Shown here: positions 19,768 to 29,645 of the stretch, one piece after another
Numbering within the stretch: position 1 is the first letter of the stretch
Layout of the letters: every line of letters begins with the position of its first letter
Assembly (NCBI GenBank): GCA_003427395.1
Contig: BFEA01000292.1
Span: 1,255,448 to 1,289,774 of the forward strand
DNA length: 34,327 nucleotides
DNA from: Chara braunii
Taxonomy: Eukaryota; Streptophyta; Charophyceae; Charales; Characeae
Direction: 5' to 3'
Program-made: the position numbers and the translations under genes
The notes under the pieces: generated by a model
Told to the model about the DNA's origin: nothing
Database searches by the model: none
The model's input: the letters and a program-made list of their open reading frames with translations, nothing else

Positions 19768-20178
19768 CTAGAAAAGAAAGAGAAGGAAGAAGATGCTGAA
19801 GAGAATGCAGTGATTAGGGTGATGAAGTGACGAGACAGCACATGGGATAGAGGAAGGTGGGGCAGGCACTATGGCCTTGCTTACAACGGGGGTGGAAGGA
19901 GCTCTTGGGATATAAGGAGGTGAAGCGGTGCTAGGTGTACCGTAGCACGCATCAAATTTCTTACAGAGGAACTCCATCCCGTCAGGAGATGGGGTCCTCT
20001 CGTACCATCCTGCTAACGAATAGCGGGGGTATGGCCTTAGGCGGCCGTAGCCTCGTGGCTCCTCCTCTTCTTCCTCCTCTGAGCTATAATCCCGCCGTGC
20101 CCTAGCTGACGGTTCTTCTTTTGCTTTCCCTCCTTTCCCTCCCCTACCTCTACCCTGTCCGCGACGCGCTTCAGGCAT
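19768..20178 (-). CDS. Antisense ORF, R/G-rich then acidic
   Basis: The ATG at 20176-20178 (minus strand) opens MPEARRGQGRGRGGKGGK, followed by an acidic SSEEEEEEE run, then a P-rich middle (YIPRAPSTP, VPAPPSS). The last 18 or so residues are hydrophobic and come from a pyrimidine tract ending TTTTCTAG, a good splice acceptor. The true exon therefore probably ends near 19840 and the tail is intron. The composition suits a nuclear or nucleic-acid-binding N-terminus. It runs opposite to the primer-binding site and would be an antisense gene in the internal region. Family not recognised. Confidence 0.4.
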   Translation of the reverse strand: MPEARRGQGRGRGGKGGKAKEEPSARARRDYSSEEEEEEEPRGYGRLRPYPRYSLAGWYERTPSPDGMEFLCKKFDACYGTPSTASPPYIPRAPSTPVVSKAIVPAPPSSIPCAVSSLHHPNHCILFSIFFLLFLF

Positions 20179-20179
20179 A

Positions 20180-21203
20180 GTGGGAAGTGAGGTAGCTACA
20201 AAAAGGGGAAAGATGAGAGACTAAGGGTATGACACTAAGGGTTATGACTAACAAAGTCGTGAGTGAGTGAAAGTCACGATGATAAGATGGGTCAGAGAGC
20301 AAAAGCGGAGGGGAGAGGAGATAAGTACTAAGAGAAGGCGGGCGCTGAGAGGGAAGGCTATGTGTTAAGAGGGAACCGGGATATAGTGCAGGCAGATTGT
20401 GATGAGGCATGTCAAGGGAGGAAGAGGATTAACGCAGAAAAATAAAACTAGTGGGCAAGAAAGAGAGCTAGCTTTGAGAGAGAGGCTAGCGCAGAGGGAT
20501 ATGGTTATGCAAGTAAGAGACTGCGCCGCGTGCCCGATAAGGAAAAAGGTAGGAAAAGAAAAGAAGGCATTACGAAACGGAGCGAAGGGAAAGGAGAGAC
20601 AGGTTACGACATGAAAAATTCGGGGTCCGCTCAAAAGGGTATCAAAAGGAGCTACTGTGGCATGCTGAGAAATGAATGAAAAAACCATGAATCGTTTGCA
20701 GTTTTATATTCATTGAGTGGCTCGTTTTGACACAGCGGGGACACTGGGTGGGGGTTAAGTATTATGTCGTAGGGCGCGGCATTCCGGCCCTCCTCTGTGT
20801 ACCAAGTCCCTGCCTGGTACTAGTTCCCCGCCCCGATGCTTCGGACTTTAGACGCGTCCTGGACCTCTATCGTTCTTAGTACCCAGGTTGTGCCTTAGTG
20901 CGGACCAGTCCTGGTAGTGAGCCCTCGACAAAAGGGGTGCGCCACAAGGCTTTCGTTGGTTCACGCAGGCTCGGCGCCCTGCTGTACAGTAGAGCACTAT
21001 CGGCCTCTGGCCGTGGTAGCCGCTGGGCTCGGCCTAGGACGCAAAGGCGAAGGGACTGGCGCAGTCTTTTCTACTGCGAGCCGAGTGCCCTGTTGTCAAG
21101 TTATGGGTTTGGTGCACGGGATAAAAGTAGTTGTCAGGAGAGAAAAGGGAAAAAAAAAAACAAACGCAAAATTTAAACTCGTTTTTGTATGAGGAAAATC
21201 CAG
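20180..21203. other. Right part of the internal region, no gene seen
   Basis: Purine-rich on the plus strand to about 20620, then GC-richer. I find no convincing frame. Two purine runs near the start of the 3' LTR, 21137-21159 (GGAGAGAAAAGGG plus A) and 21191-21198 (GAGGAAAA), are candidates for the polypurine tract. The second lies five bases before TG 21204. Confidence 0.4.
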
Positions 21204-21256
21204 TGGCCTCAGGTCACTGTGATGCTACGGTTTCCTTTCCAATTTTAAATTGCCGC

Positions 21257-21319
<63 letters not shown>
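21257..21319. repeat. (TTA)n microsatellite, 3' LTR
   Basis: About twenty-one ATT triplets without interruption. Confidence 0.9.
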
Positions 21320-21565
21320 TTAATTTTCCTATTTTCAATTTTTCGCCTGTCGTTCCGTCACTTCGTAGGGAGACCAGCTGCTTGGGTTTCGAGTTCAGGA
21401 AGTGGTATTGCGGCCTAGGCAGGCCTAAACCTTAGAATATCACCGCGCAGTAGGACCTAGCTATATTGGAGGCTAGATACAGTGGGATCGGCGAGGACTT
21501 GTACCGCTGTTCAGGCAGAGCTGCGGCGTGGAGGAGATTTGAATCACCACCCTTTTCTTTTCTGT

Positions 21566-21567
21566 TA

Positions 21568-21627
<60 letters not shown>

Positions 21628-21645
21628 TTATTATTATTATTATTA

Positions 21646-21696
<51 letters not shown>
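21566..21696. repeat. (TTA)n microsatellite, 3' LTR, second tract
   Basis: About 130 bases of ATT triplets with two ATATTT interruptions not seen in the 5' LTR. Confidence 0.9.
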
Positions 21697-21698
<2 letters not shown>

Positions 21699-22285
21699 TT
21701 ACCGGCTCTTGGACGCGGCTTTCCTTTTCCTCATCGGTCACTTCGCGGGAAAGCCAACGGTTCAAATGTCTGGCTGTGGTCCACGGCCTGAGTTGGTCGG
21801 CCCCAGGCGTCCCGTCTTTGGACGGGCTCAGATTGAGCGTCGCGCGTTGAAGCCCCAAAAGAAGGCCGACCCGCGGCCGCTTCAGTAGGAGGCTTATCAA
21901 CCCCTTCGTGGAGGGTCATAAGCCCCCTCCTTGCCATCGGACACGGGTACCCGATGGGAGTAGGCAGAAGCTGTATTTTAAAAGGGGAAATGCGATCGTC
22001 GGTTTCCTGTGATGGGACCACAGTGCCGAACCTGTTGCCATATCGCTAGGATCTGGGACTGTCAAGAGCGAGGCTAGTTCATGATCGACGGTTGGGGTTT
22101 AGGCATGTGTGTTATTCACAAAAAATTACTCGGTTTTAATTTATTGCCTTATTTTAAAAACTTTAAAATTCTTGAAATCCGGTAAGGTCTGGAAAGGACT
22201 AATCCGAGTCCTTCGTTCAGAACGCACGGGACAGGCCTATAAGAGGAAGAGGGAGTTGAGATATCATCCGCGGCCAGACGCCTAG

Positions 22286-23093
22286 TGGTACACAGGTTGT
22301 ACTGTGATCTCTGGTAGAAGAGTAGCACGCTATTGGAAGTGGACGGTTTGTGCGGCGGTCTACCGGATGAGGGCTGGCTGGCTATTCCAAGTGGCTATGG
22401 TGTTGCACGACTATAGGCCTGGTTACTGGTATCACCAGGCCCGGTGGAAACCCATGTCTAGGGAGGGGCCCTGGATCACTGTCATGCTCAACTACGATGG
22501 GGGTGATGAGGTGAGGATGGAGATTAATGTGGAAGGGGCTAAAGAGGTGGAGATGAGGACTGATGGAAAGTTGTAGGATGCGATCACAGAGGCGAAAGAC
22601 CGTGCAGAGAGGCGCTGCAGGAGGGACGGAGTGACTGCAAGGTTGCAGGTAACGGTTGCGTATCATGAGACCGAGACCTCAATGGACACAGCGGACCTGG
22701 AACAAGCCCACGTGGACAGGGACTCAAATGGGGAGAGCGAAATGAGTGAGGCAGGGGATCGGGAAACGGAACTCAGATCCTGGAATAGACCAGGCGAGAT
22801 CCAGAGGCACCACCGAGCTGTGAAGCCGGTGGAAGAGGGACCCGAGGCCAGCTCTCGACAGCTGACGCCCAGAGGCCGTGGGACAGGTGAGAGGCAGATC
22901 AGGGGGAAAAGACAGGTATGAGAAAACACGCGGGCGAGAGTGTGAACGGGACTTAACCCGAAACAGGGAGGCTGAAGCAAGTGTAGTGGCACGGGCACAC
23001 GCGCGACAGGTGGCAATCGGAGAGCAAAGGGAAGTCAACGAAGGGAGAGGACTACGAGGACGAGCGGGACACGATCGGGCGAGATGCAGTTGA
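22286..23093 (+). pseudogene. LTR-borne ORF chain, second copy
   Basis: The fully resolved counterpart of 7413-8220. The frame is open from 22286 to TAG 22574-22576, continues in the same frame to TGA 22919-22921, and an overlapping frame (22878-23093) carries the R/E-rich tail. Of six base differences from the first copy before the N cluster, four change an amino acid. Recent purifying selection is therefore not evident. Confidence 0.35.
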
Positions 23094-23423
23094 TGTCAAC
23101 CACGGTCTCTCGGTTCAATCGCGATCGTTCTTAGTCTGCTGAGTCGCAGTGAGTCTTCATGCTGAGACAGGAGACACGTGCGTGAGAAGGAAGGCAGGCC
23201 AGAGACCAACGAGGACTGGACCATCGAGGGTAGAGTAGCAGAATGCGGNCTGGCCCCGGGCAGACAATGCGCGTANGTGGGTTACACGTGTGCGGCCTGG
23301 CGTGGGTAGAGGCCGTCAACGAAAAGGGGGGACGGTATGGGCGAAAACTTAGATGAGCTTGTGGAATGTGACGGATGTCAACCGAGGTTCGCGCGCTGAC
23401 ACGACGTTTCTGCTCATACCGCA

Positions 23424-23615
23424 GTGACGGAAAAGACAAGAGAGAGGGATTCTGCCAGAATAACGGTAGTAGTGGCCATCAGAAGAGGGGTTGCTTATGC
23501 AAGGCATGGTCGAGGTCATCACGACATCTGCTTATTGTGCACCAGCTACGACCCCTCCGCCATCTTGGACACAGAACGACCGCCCTTCGCTTGTTGTGTG
23601 GACTGCAGTCGCTAG
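23424..23615 (+). CDS. Short ORF with paired CxxC motifs, second copy
   Basis: Identical to 8551-8742: CLLC and CCVDC pairs, no ATG. Coding status is weak. Confidence 0.2.
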   Translation: MTEKTRERDSARITVVVAIRRGVAYARHGRGHHDICLLCTSYDPSAILDTERPPFACCVDCSR

Positions 23616-24062
23616 CTGGCCAGTATGTAATTGATGAAAGGCCGAGTCGTTTCCAGCGCAGGTAATGGTATCAATAGTCTAGTTGGAGTTGACGTCAACC
23701 ACTCAAGTGTACTCCATGTGGCTAGATGCTTGGAGAGAGATGCTTTTCGCCGGAGAATGAGGAAGGTAGCTATCTGGGAGCGAGATATGTCGCTAGGGAC
23801 ACGCGAGTGAGATGCTTCTTTGAGGCCAGGTTGACGCACAACATTTGTGTTCTCTCATACTACTCATGTTCTTGCGGCTTGATCATTACGATGCACATCG
23901 ACGCACGCTAGTTATACTTGTGAACTGTCAAGAAAAGAGAGGGAGGGGGTCATACAGTGTAATCCGAGTGTTTGCTGGCAAGAAGTGTACTTACCTCTCA
24001 TACGATGAGCTCTGTGAACGATCACGGTGTGTTATTCTTGATGGGATTTCATCTGTGTGAGC

Positions 24063-25943
24063 TAATGGTAGGAAGGGAGTGAGCGTCTAAAGTACTCAGC
24101 ATTGACGATTCAAAGTACGAGGGTTGTTCTTGACAGGGAATGGGTGGAGACGGTTAAGAGGCTGTACGTATGGCCATTGGTGAGAGAGAAGTCGTCAAGT
24201 GAGGTTGGAATGGGTTGTAGAAGTCAGTGAGAAATGGGAGTAAGACGTATGGCAGACTCCGATCTTCGTTTAACGCTCAATGGTTAAGATTAGACAGCGC
24301 CATATGAGCAGTCAGTTTAAATCGTGATAATGTGAGGCAAGTAGTAGGAAAAGTATTTTTGTCTGAGAACCTTGTAAAGCTTGTGGTGCGGTAACTCCCG
24401 CTGGAAGAAAATGAGATGAATTAAGTGATAATCTGAGTTACTTTTTTGGTTCTGACTGTGTGACTCCAGTAGCTGCAGATCTCTTTTGCTTTTGTTGTAT
24501 TCATAAGTCCTCTGAGAGCAGACCACGAGTGCAACTAAGACTTCGGTTTCCCGTTCCCCTTTTTTTTTTTTTTTTTTTTGTGACTGAACAAGCGCGTGCA
24601 TCCGCGAGCTTATACGTGCTCTCCTGATCGAATCCGGGCTCGGGATTATGCGAGTTTCTGTTTTGAGATCGGCGATTAACTAGGTGCACGATCATACAAG
24701 CTTGCATACTCTAGAGTGAACTGACTAAAGTGCAACCTTGCCCACTTTAGAGCGTAATGACTGTAAACTCAAAGTTTGTTTGAGCATACAAGCTCGCTGT
24801 TGAACCCACCAAGTGGACTTGCTTGTCACGGGAAACGCAACGATGATTTTTCCGCATCGTTATACTGTTCTGCCCTCCCTGGATAAATGGGAAAGAGAAA
24901 GTCCATGCTGAGGAAAATATCATATATTCTTACCAAGTTTCTACTTGACGGTGAGTCGGTGACTAGCGTACGGCCTGAGTTCTCCAACTATCGCGGGTAA
25001 AGTCCCAATCATACCGTGAGGGTTTTTGTGAATGAGAACCTTGCACCCTCATCCTTTGTTTTCTAAGTGGCCTAAGCTCATTCTACCTTGAACTCCGGTT
25101 GAGAGCGGTCGAAACTCGGGAGCCATGTAAGAGCTTACCATTCTCTTGTATTTATCATACCAGATCTAAATAAGAACAGTGTCTGGCAACAACACTTGAG
25201 TCGTACGCAGGAGATAGACTGTATAGCCCACTATCATTTGTACACTAGGTTCATTTTCTTGAGAGAGAGCTTTTATTTCTCATCGGTGAGCATTCGTGAG
25301 AGATAACAGAGAATAACCCAAAGTACCCTGAGCCTGTGCGCTGTGCAATTAATAATTAGAGTTTAATTCGGGGTCCGCTGGTGCCTGATTGCAGGTGATC
25401 GCTACGCGTCATCCTTTTCTTTTTTTTCTTTTAAGGAATAGGTCATGTTCGCCTTTAGGCTGCTCCCTTCAAGGCCACAGTATCTCTGTCTCAACCTCTA
25501 CATTCGACAGTGAAAAACCTTTTATGTGCTACCTCTTTGGGGACTAACTCGATAATTAACTAAGACTAGCTGAGCAGTGTCTTACCTGTCGGATTGCCAG
25601 CAGGCCCTAATGCGGGGACTCTGACCTCCAAGGTGATCCTGGACTCGAACTAACGATCTCATTGCAGAAGCATACATTAAACTGAGCATATCTATAAGTT
25701 ATTTGGTTATTCTCTTTATTTTTGTTTAACGCTGCAATGAAAATTGGTTCACCCAACCCGACACGAAAGCCCTGTGTTCACCTAACTCGTCATCAGAAGG
25801 AGGGACTCTAATGTCGGACTCGGGACGCTCAGTCAGTGGTAACATCAATCAACACTGCGTGAGGGGAGCAAAACGATAAGTTCCGAGTGATGTTTATTCC
25901 TTCAATTAGGCTCCTACTAATTGGGCTTCGGTCTGATTGAAAA
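24063..25943. other. Non-coding core of the 3' LTR
   Basis: Base-for-base equivalent of 9190-11070, including the 20-T run. No gene seen on either strand. Confidence 0.6.
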
Positions 25944-26228
25944 NGGGTGAGCNCCAGCAAGAACTTCGTGGGNTAGCNCNTNAGANCCCTGTGNNTTCTA
26001 TGAACAAGNAGAGACAGTCATATGCGGTGTTGTGATTGGCATTTTTCTCTANAGTAACGAAACCCGACTNACNCAAATTTNGTCAGTAACGGACCAAGAC
26101 AACTTTCAGCAGACTCAAGCGTGAAAGTTGACAGACTNACAANNNGACTCGGCAAACTCAGACTATTCCAGAATTCANCTAATATCCNGAAAATCAGTCG
26201 NGAACTNATTTCTCAAGTTTGNCTGTTN
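25944..26228. other. N cluster shared with the 5' LTR
   Basis: The same pattern of ambiguous positions as 11071-11355, offset 14873 throughout. Confidence 0.95.
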
Positions 26229-26388
26229 TATCACTGAGACAAAAGAGGCCCGCACCTAATATTTCAATCAGTTATCCATCAGGATTAGTGGACTGAAGTG
26301 CGAACTCGACGCTCGCTAATCAACTCTACTCATCAGCTCGAATAAAAAAAAAGGAGTCCTATAATTTTATTCAGCACCTAAAGTCATA

Positions 26389-26583
26389 TTGAGGGAGCTG
26401 TTTCTGTCGGATCATGATCTATCACACGGTCAGAACGGCCTTCTGGCATTAATGCAGAAAACCGGGAGGTGTTTCCTACTGGTCAGGCGTCAATGGTATT
26501 CACAACAGGATGAAATCTTAAGGATAAACTCAATGTTAGTTCTTAACTGGGAAGGAAGAGGGGAAGACTCTGATCGGCTTTAG
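26389..26583 (+). CDS. Possible exon of the LTR gene, second copy
   Basis: Counterpart of 12035-12220. The frame is preserved, with HDLSHGQN, VRRQWYSQQD and VLNWEG in both. The two copies differ at about one base in twelve yet share frame and a stop a few codons after NWEG. No family recognised. Confidence 0.25.
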   Translation: MRELFLSDHDLSHGQNGLLALMQKTGRCFLLVRRQWYSQQDEILRINSMLVLNWEGRGEDSDRL

Positions 26584-26979
26584 CAGCTTAGACTCTCAGG
26601 GAAAACATGAAAGGCAGTGAGGTGCTAGTTGTAAAGAGCGGTTCTGTCAGGGACAAAAAGAGGGGATGGAAGGAGGAGGCGTGCCTGGATATGGACTCCC
26701 ATAGGTAGGCTCAACGTGAATGTGCAGTTCAAATAATAAATGCAGAGAAATGTATTGAATATGTGGTTTATTTTTACGGGTCGGATGACAAACTGCACAG
26801 TACTGACTCCTCGCTTGAGAGCGTGGAACGGGTCAGGGCGAGCCTCGCGTGAGCTCAACTAGTACCCGGGTTACCATCCCGGAGAATCTATCAGCACCCA
26901 ACAAAGAGCGTTTTCTTTCACAATCTGCAGTTCTTCTCCTGTATTATGACATGGTAAGTCACGGTTCATGCCAGGCATT

Positions 26980-27155
26980 TTGTCAATACTCAGATAAAGC
27001 ATTTTTGAAAGTACTCTGAACTCGGGAGAAGCATTTAGACAGTACTGAGAACTCGGGAGAAGCCATTCAGACAGTACTCAGAACTCAGATAAGGGATTTG
27101 GTAGTACCCAGGACTCAGAACAGCACTTTGTGCAGTATTCAGGGCTTGGAGCAGT
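26980..27155 (+). repeat. Tandem repeat of about 30 bp in the 3' LTR
   Basis: Five or so imperfect copies of AGTACTCAGAACTCGGGAGA. Counterpart of 12620-12795. Confidence 0.75.
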
Positions 27156-27240
27156 GTTTTACCCTTATTCAATTGATGCTCAGCTATTGCTCAAGTTATT
27201 ATCCTATCGCCGACCAATCACTACTCAATCTGTGTTTAAT

Positions 27241-27609
27241 CCTAGGTTGTTGGATCGGACGTCCGGGACCCCCCTGACCGTCCGGGATGTCCGACCGGAC
27301 GTCTGGTGGGACGTCCGACCAGACAGGGGTTGTCCAACCTAGCGCAAAAAAAAAGAAAAAAGAAAAAAAAGAGTTCTCAGAAAAATCTGAAAAACATATA
27401 TGTTATGTAACATAACAATACAAGCAACTTTTGCCTTGGACTCATGTTCAAATTCGCATTCAATCATGAGTTAAAAATCGAAAACCAAATTTTTTTTTAT
27501 TTTATTTTTTTACGAATTTTGTTTTTCCCCCCCGGACGACGAGGGTATCGGACGTATGGGGGAGACGTCCGGGGGAGACGACCGGCCCCCGAACCATTGG
27601 TAACCTAGG
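27241..27609. mobile_element. Palindrome-rich MITE with TTTAAT duplication
   Basis: 369 bp starting CCTAGGTTGTTGG and ending in the complement of CCTAGGTTACCA, flanked by TTTAAT (27235-27240 and 27610-27615). The 5' LTR has the empty site, a single TTTAAT at 12872-12877. Inside, GGACGTCC and CCGGACGTC palindromic words cluster at both ends around an A-rich centre. A further GTTGTCCAACCTAG at about 27329-27342 is an inverted copy of the left end. No ORF. It shares end sequence style and a 6-bp AT-rich target with 14349-14670. Confidence 0.8.
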
Positions 27610-27977
27610 TTTAATCAGCGAGCAGACAATCCTAACTGCAGCTGACATTCATTAGCAAGTAACAGTAAATTTAAAACAGTGAAAAGGGTTTACTAGCAAG
27701 CAGCGGTTAATTTATTATGGGTCGGCATTCAGGAAAGGTATAACGGAACAGTAGTCAGAGCAACATACAAAAACAGCATTCAGAGCAGCAGTCCTGAACG
27801 CTATTTAGAACAGCGTTCAAAAGGCATTTGTGCAACATTCAAACAAGCATTTGGGGGCTTGTCAATCCGTTAGTGGTTGACGTCTATTCAGTGGACAGCG
27901 TTTGACTCGGCCGTAGTGGACGTCCGTCAATCAAGCAGTCCTTTACCTCTGTCTGAGAGTAACTATCTACCAAATAC

Positions 27978-29195
27978 ATGAGAGAGATTAACCCCATCTC
28001 AGTTGACCAGTCGGTCCTTGACAGCCTCAATCAGATTGCTGCCAAGGGAAGTTTCCCCTACAAGTACGTCAGGATTGATGGGTTTAAGCGAGAAGATCTG
28101 TCAATCTTCATCGCTCTCACTGAATTCGCTGAAGGCACAGTCTGTGACCTACGGATCTTCCTGAAAACGGGGAACGAAACACACCCTCATTTTGATACAG
28201 TATGGGCAGCAGCAGCCGGGTATGTGCAGTGGAAAACGGAGAGACTCCAGGGGGATACAAAGCTAGTCTATAGCTTTGGTCCTAAGCTGTTCACTGACTA
28301 TCTCATGCCTCCGGTCCCCTACTACCTCACTGACGGCTCTTATTGGGGCGGATTGGTAGACTTGGCCAAGAGGTACACATTGCCGGCAATGATCGACTAT
28401 GAGGCAGTGACCGAGCCCTCTGAGTTTCCATATCTCAGGAGGGGCGTTTTCTCTCAGCCATATCTCCCCACACTATGGGAGGAGTTTTGTGTCATGCTTG
28501 ACTTTCGTATTACAACAGAAAAATTCCCACGAGAAATGAAAGTCGAAAAAACATTCTATAAAAAAAAAATCCTTCATATTTATAAATTTTCATTCCAATG
28601 TTCGTCCAATTCTAAAATTTTCAGTTTTATTCGATACGTTTCCATCTAAGTATGAGTTTTTCCTTCTAACTATATTTATTTGTTCCAGATGAAATGAAAG
28701 TCTGAACGAGGTTATGAAATATCTTAATTAAACTATCATTATAGTACAACAAATATCTTCTTATTTCGATTGGATTAACATATTTATAACTGAAAATCCT
28801 TACTTAGAATGACAGTCCAATTAAAATATTTAATGAACTCATCCAAAATGTAATTCCATTTCTAGCATGCAGTCCAAATAAGAAGGGATACCCCATTCTT
28901 GGAATTAAAGTTTGCAAGTAAGACGAAAATTTTTAAAATTGGAATGACATTTTTAAAGATGGAATGAAAATTTAAAATTTAGAATGTAAGTTTACCATAA
29001 AATAATTATTTAATTCAATGAAATTTTTCCGTTGTATGGGACTTGGCTGGAAATGTTTGAAACTAGTAGGCTTCAGGTGGCTATACATTAAAAAGCCACA
29101 ACCTCAGAGAGAACAAAAACATGGCAAGAAACCCAGACGACGAACAACAAAGTGAGAAAATAATGAAGTTCATAGGGATGAGTGAGTACTCCTGA
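27978..29195 (+). pseudogene. KGxFPY-family gene in the 3' LTR, MITE-interrupted
   Basis: The best copy. ATG 27978 opens MREINPISVDQSVLDSLNQ, and the frame is intact for about 178 codons to FCVMLDFRI at 28512. Blocks in order: KGSFPYKYVRIDGF, FIALTEFAEGTVCDLRIFL, VWAAAAGYVQW, FTDYLMPPVPYYLTDGSYWG, GLVDLAKRYT and YEAVTEPSEFPYLRRGVF. The 522-bp MITE at 28513-29034 then interrupts it, and the frame visible to 28649 runs into the MITE. Downstream, MGLGWKCLKLVGFRWLY continues the protein, followed by a one-base shift near 29110 relative to the other copy and TGA 29193-29195. No signal peptide or membrane segment. Family unknown. Confidence 0.65.
28513..29034 (+). mobile_element. Fold-back MITE, TA target site (copy 2)
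   Basis: 522 bp of the same family as 11515-12023, with CAACAGAAAAATTCCC at the left and the complement of CAACGGAAAAATTTC at the right. It is flanked by TA (28511-28512 and 29035-29036). The 5' LTR has the empty site, CCGTATTATGGGAC near 17498-17512. It is diverged from copy 1 by many substitutions and small indels, so both are separate insertions of an established family. Confidence 0.85.
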
Positions 29196-29645
29196 TTGGT
29201 GTTGGTCATGCTCTCTTACATATGTTCTCTCTGAAACTATTATGAGTTCTCATTCTTCCCTCATTCTTTTGATCCTGTCGTTTGCTGGAGTCAGTCGGTC
29301 TCGCTCCTTGCATCGTTTTGCTTGATGATTGACTTGTGAAGGATTCTGTCACAGCTCTCAGAATCCGATTGAAGATAATGGATGCATGCATAGCACCCCA
29401 CAATCTTATGATTATTAATTGCATCATTTTCTGTTGTTCCGAATCAAAATAGAAGATTCCTAAGACCAGGGACCGGCGAAGACCGCAATTGAAGGGTCTC
29501 GTTTGAAGCCGGACGCACACAACAGGAAGGGATTTGCATTATTTACTTTATTTATTTATTTATTGCAATCAGATACAAAACCTGCGTGACAGCCTGTTGG
29601 TTTTCTTGGTCGCCCATAGAGGCCCGACTGAGAAAAAGTGCGACA

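Larger units (their letters stand above)
6372..29645 (+). mobile_element. Putative non-autonomous LTR retroelement with giant LTRs
   Basis: Two direct repeats (6372-18109 and about 21204-29645) flank 3.1 kb. Homology between the repeats stops on the right exactly after GTGCGACA in both copies. In the left copy this CA is followed by AAAA and then a sequence complementary to the 3' end of plant tRNA-Asp, the expected LTR-to-PBS junction. The right copy opens with TG at 21204, giving the canonical TG...CA LTR ends. No RT, integrase or aspartic protease motif is seen, so it would be non-autonomous (LARD-like). Against it: the left copy lacks the first TGG, no target-site duplication is visible, and LTRs of about 7.5 kb are exceptional. 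The alternative is a segmental duplication that happens to end at a PBS. Confidence 0.6.
21204..29645 (+). repeat. 3' giant direct repeat (LTR)
   Basis: It begins TGGCCTCAGGTCACTG and ends GTGCGACA. It is about 8.4 kb, or about 7.5 kb without the 369-bp and 522-bp insertions. It is collinear with the 5' copy. From about 6830 to 11470 of the 5' copy the offset is a constant 14873, so there are no indels over 4.6 kb. After GTGCGACA the sequence (GCGCATCGCC) differs from the 5' copy's junction, as expected for outer flanking DNA. Confidence 0.7.

Noticed and set aside
20365-20688. Minus-strand hydrophobic ORF
   Set aside because: Reverse complement of a purine-rich tract; S/F/L composition bias, no motif.
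6715-21888. ORFs consisting largely of L, I or Y in the LTRs
   Set aside because: They read through (TTA)n microsatellites, whose lengths differ between the two LTRs.
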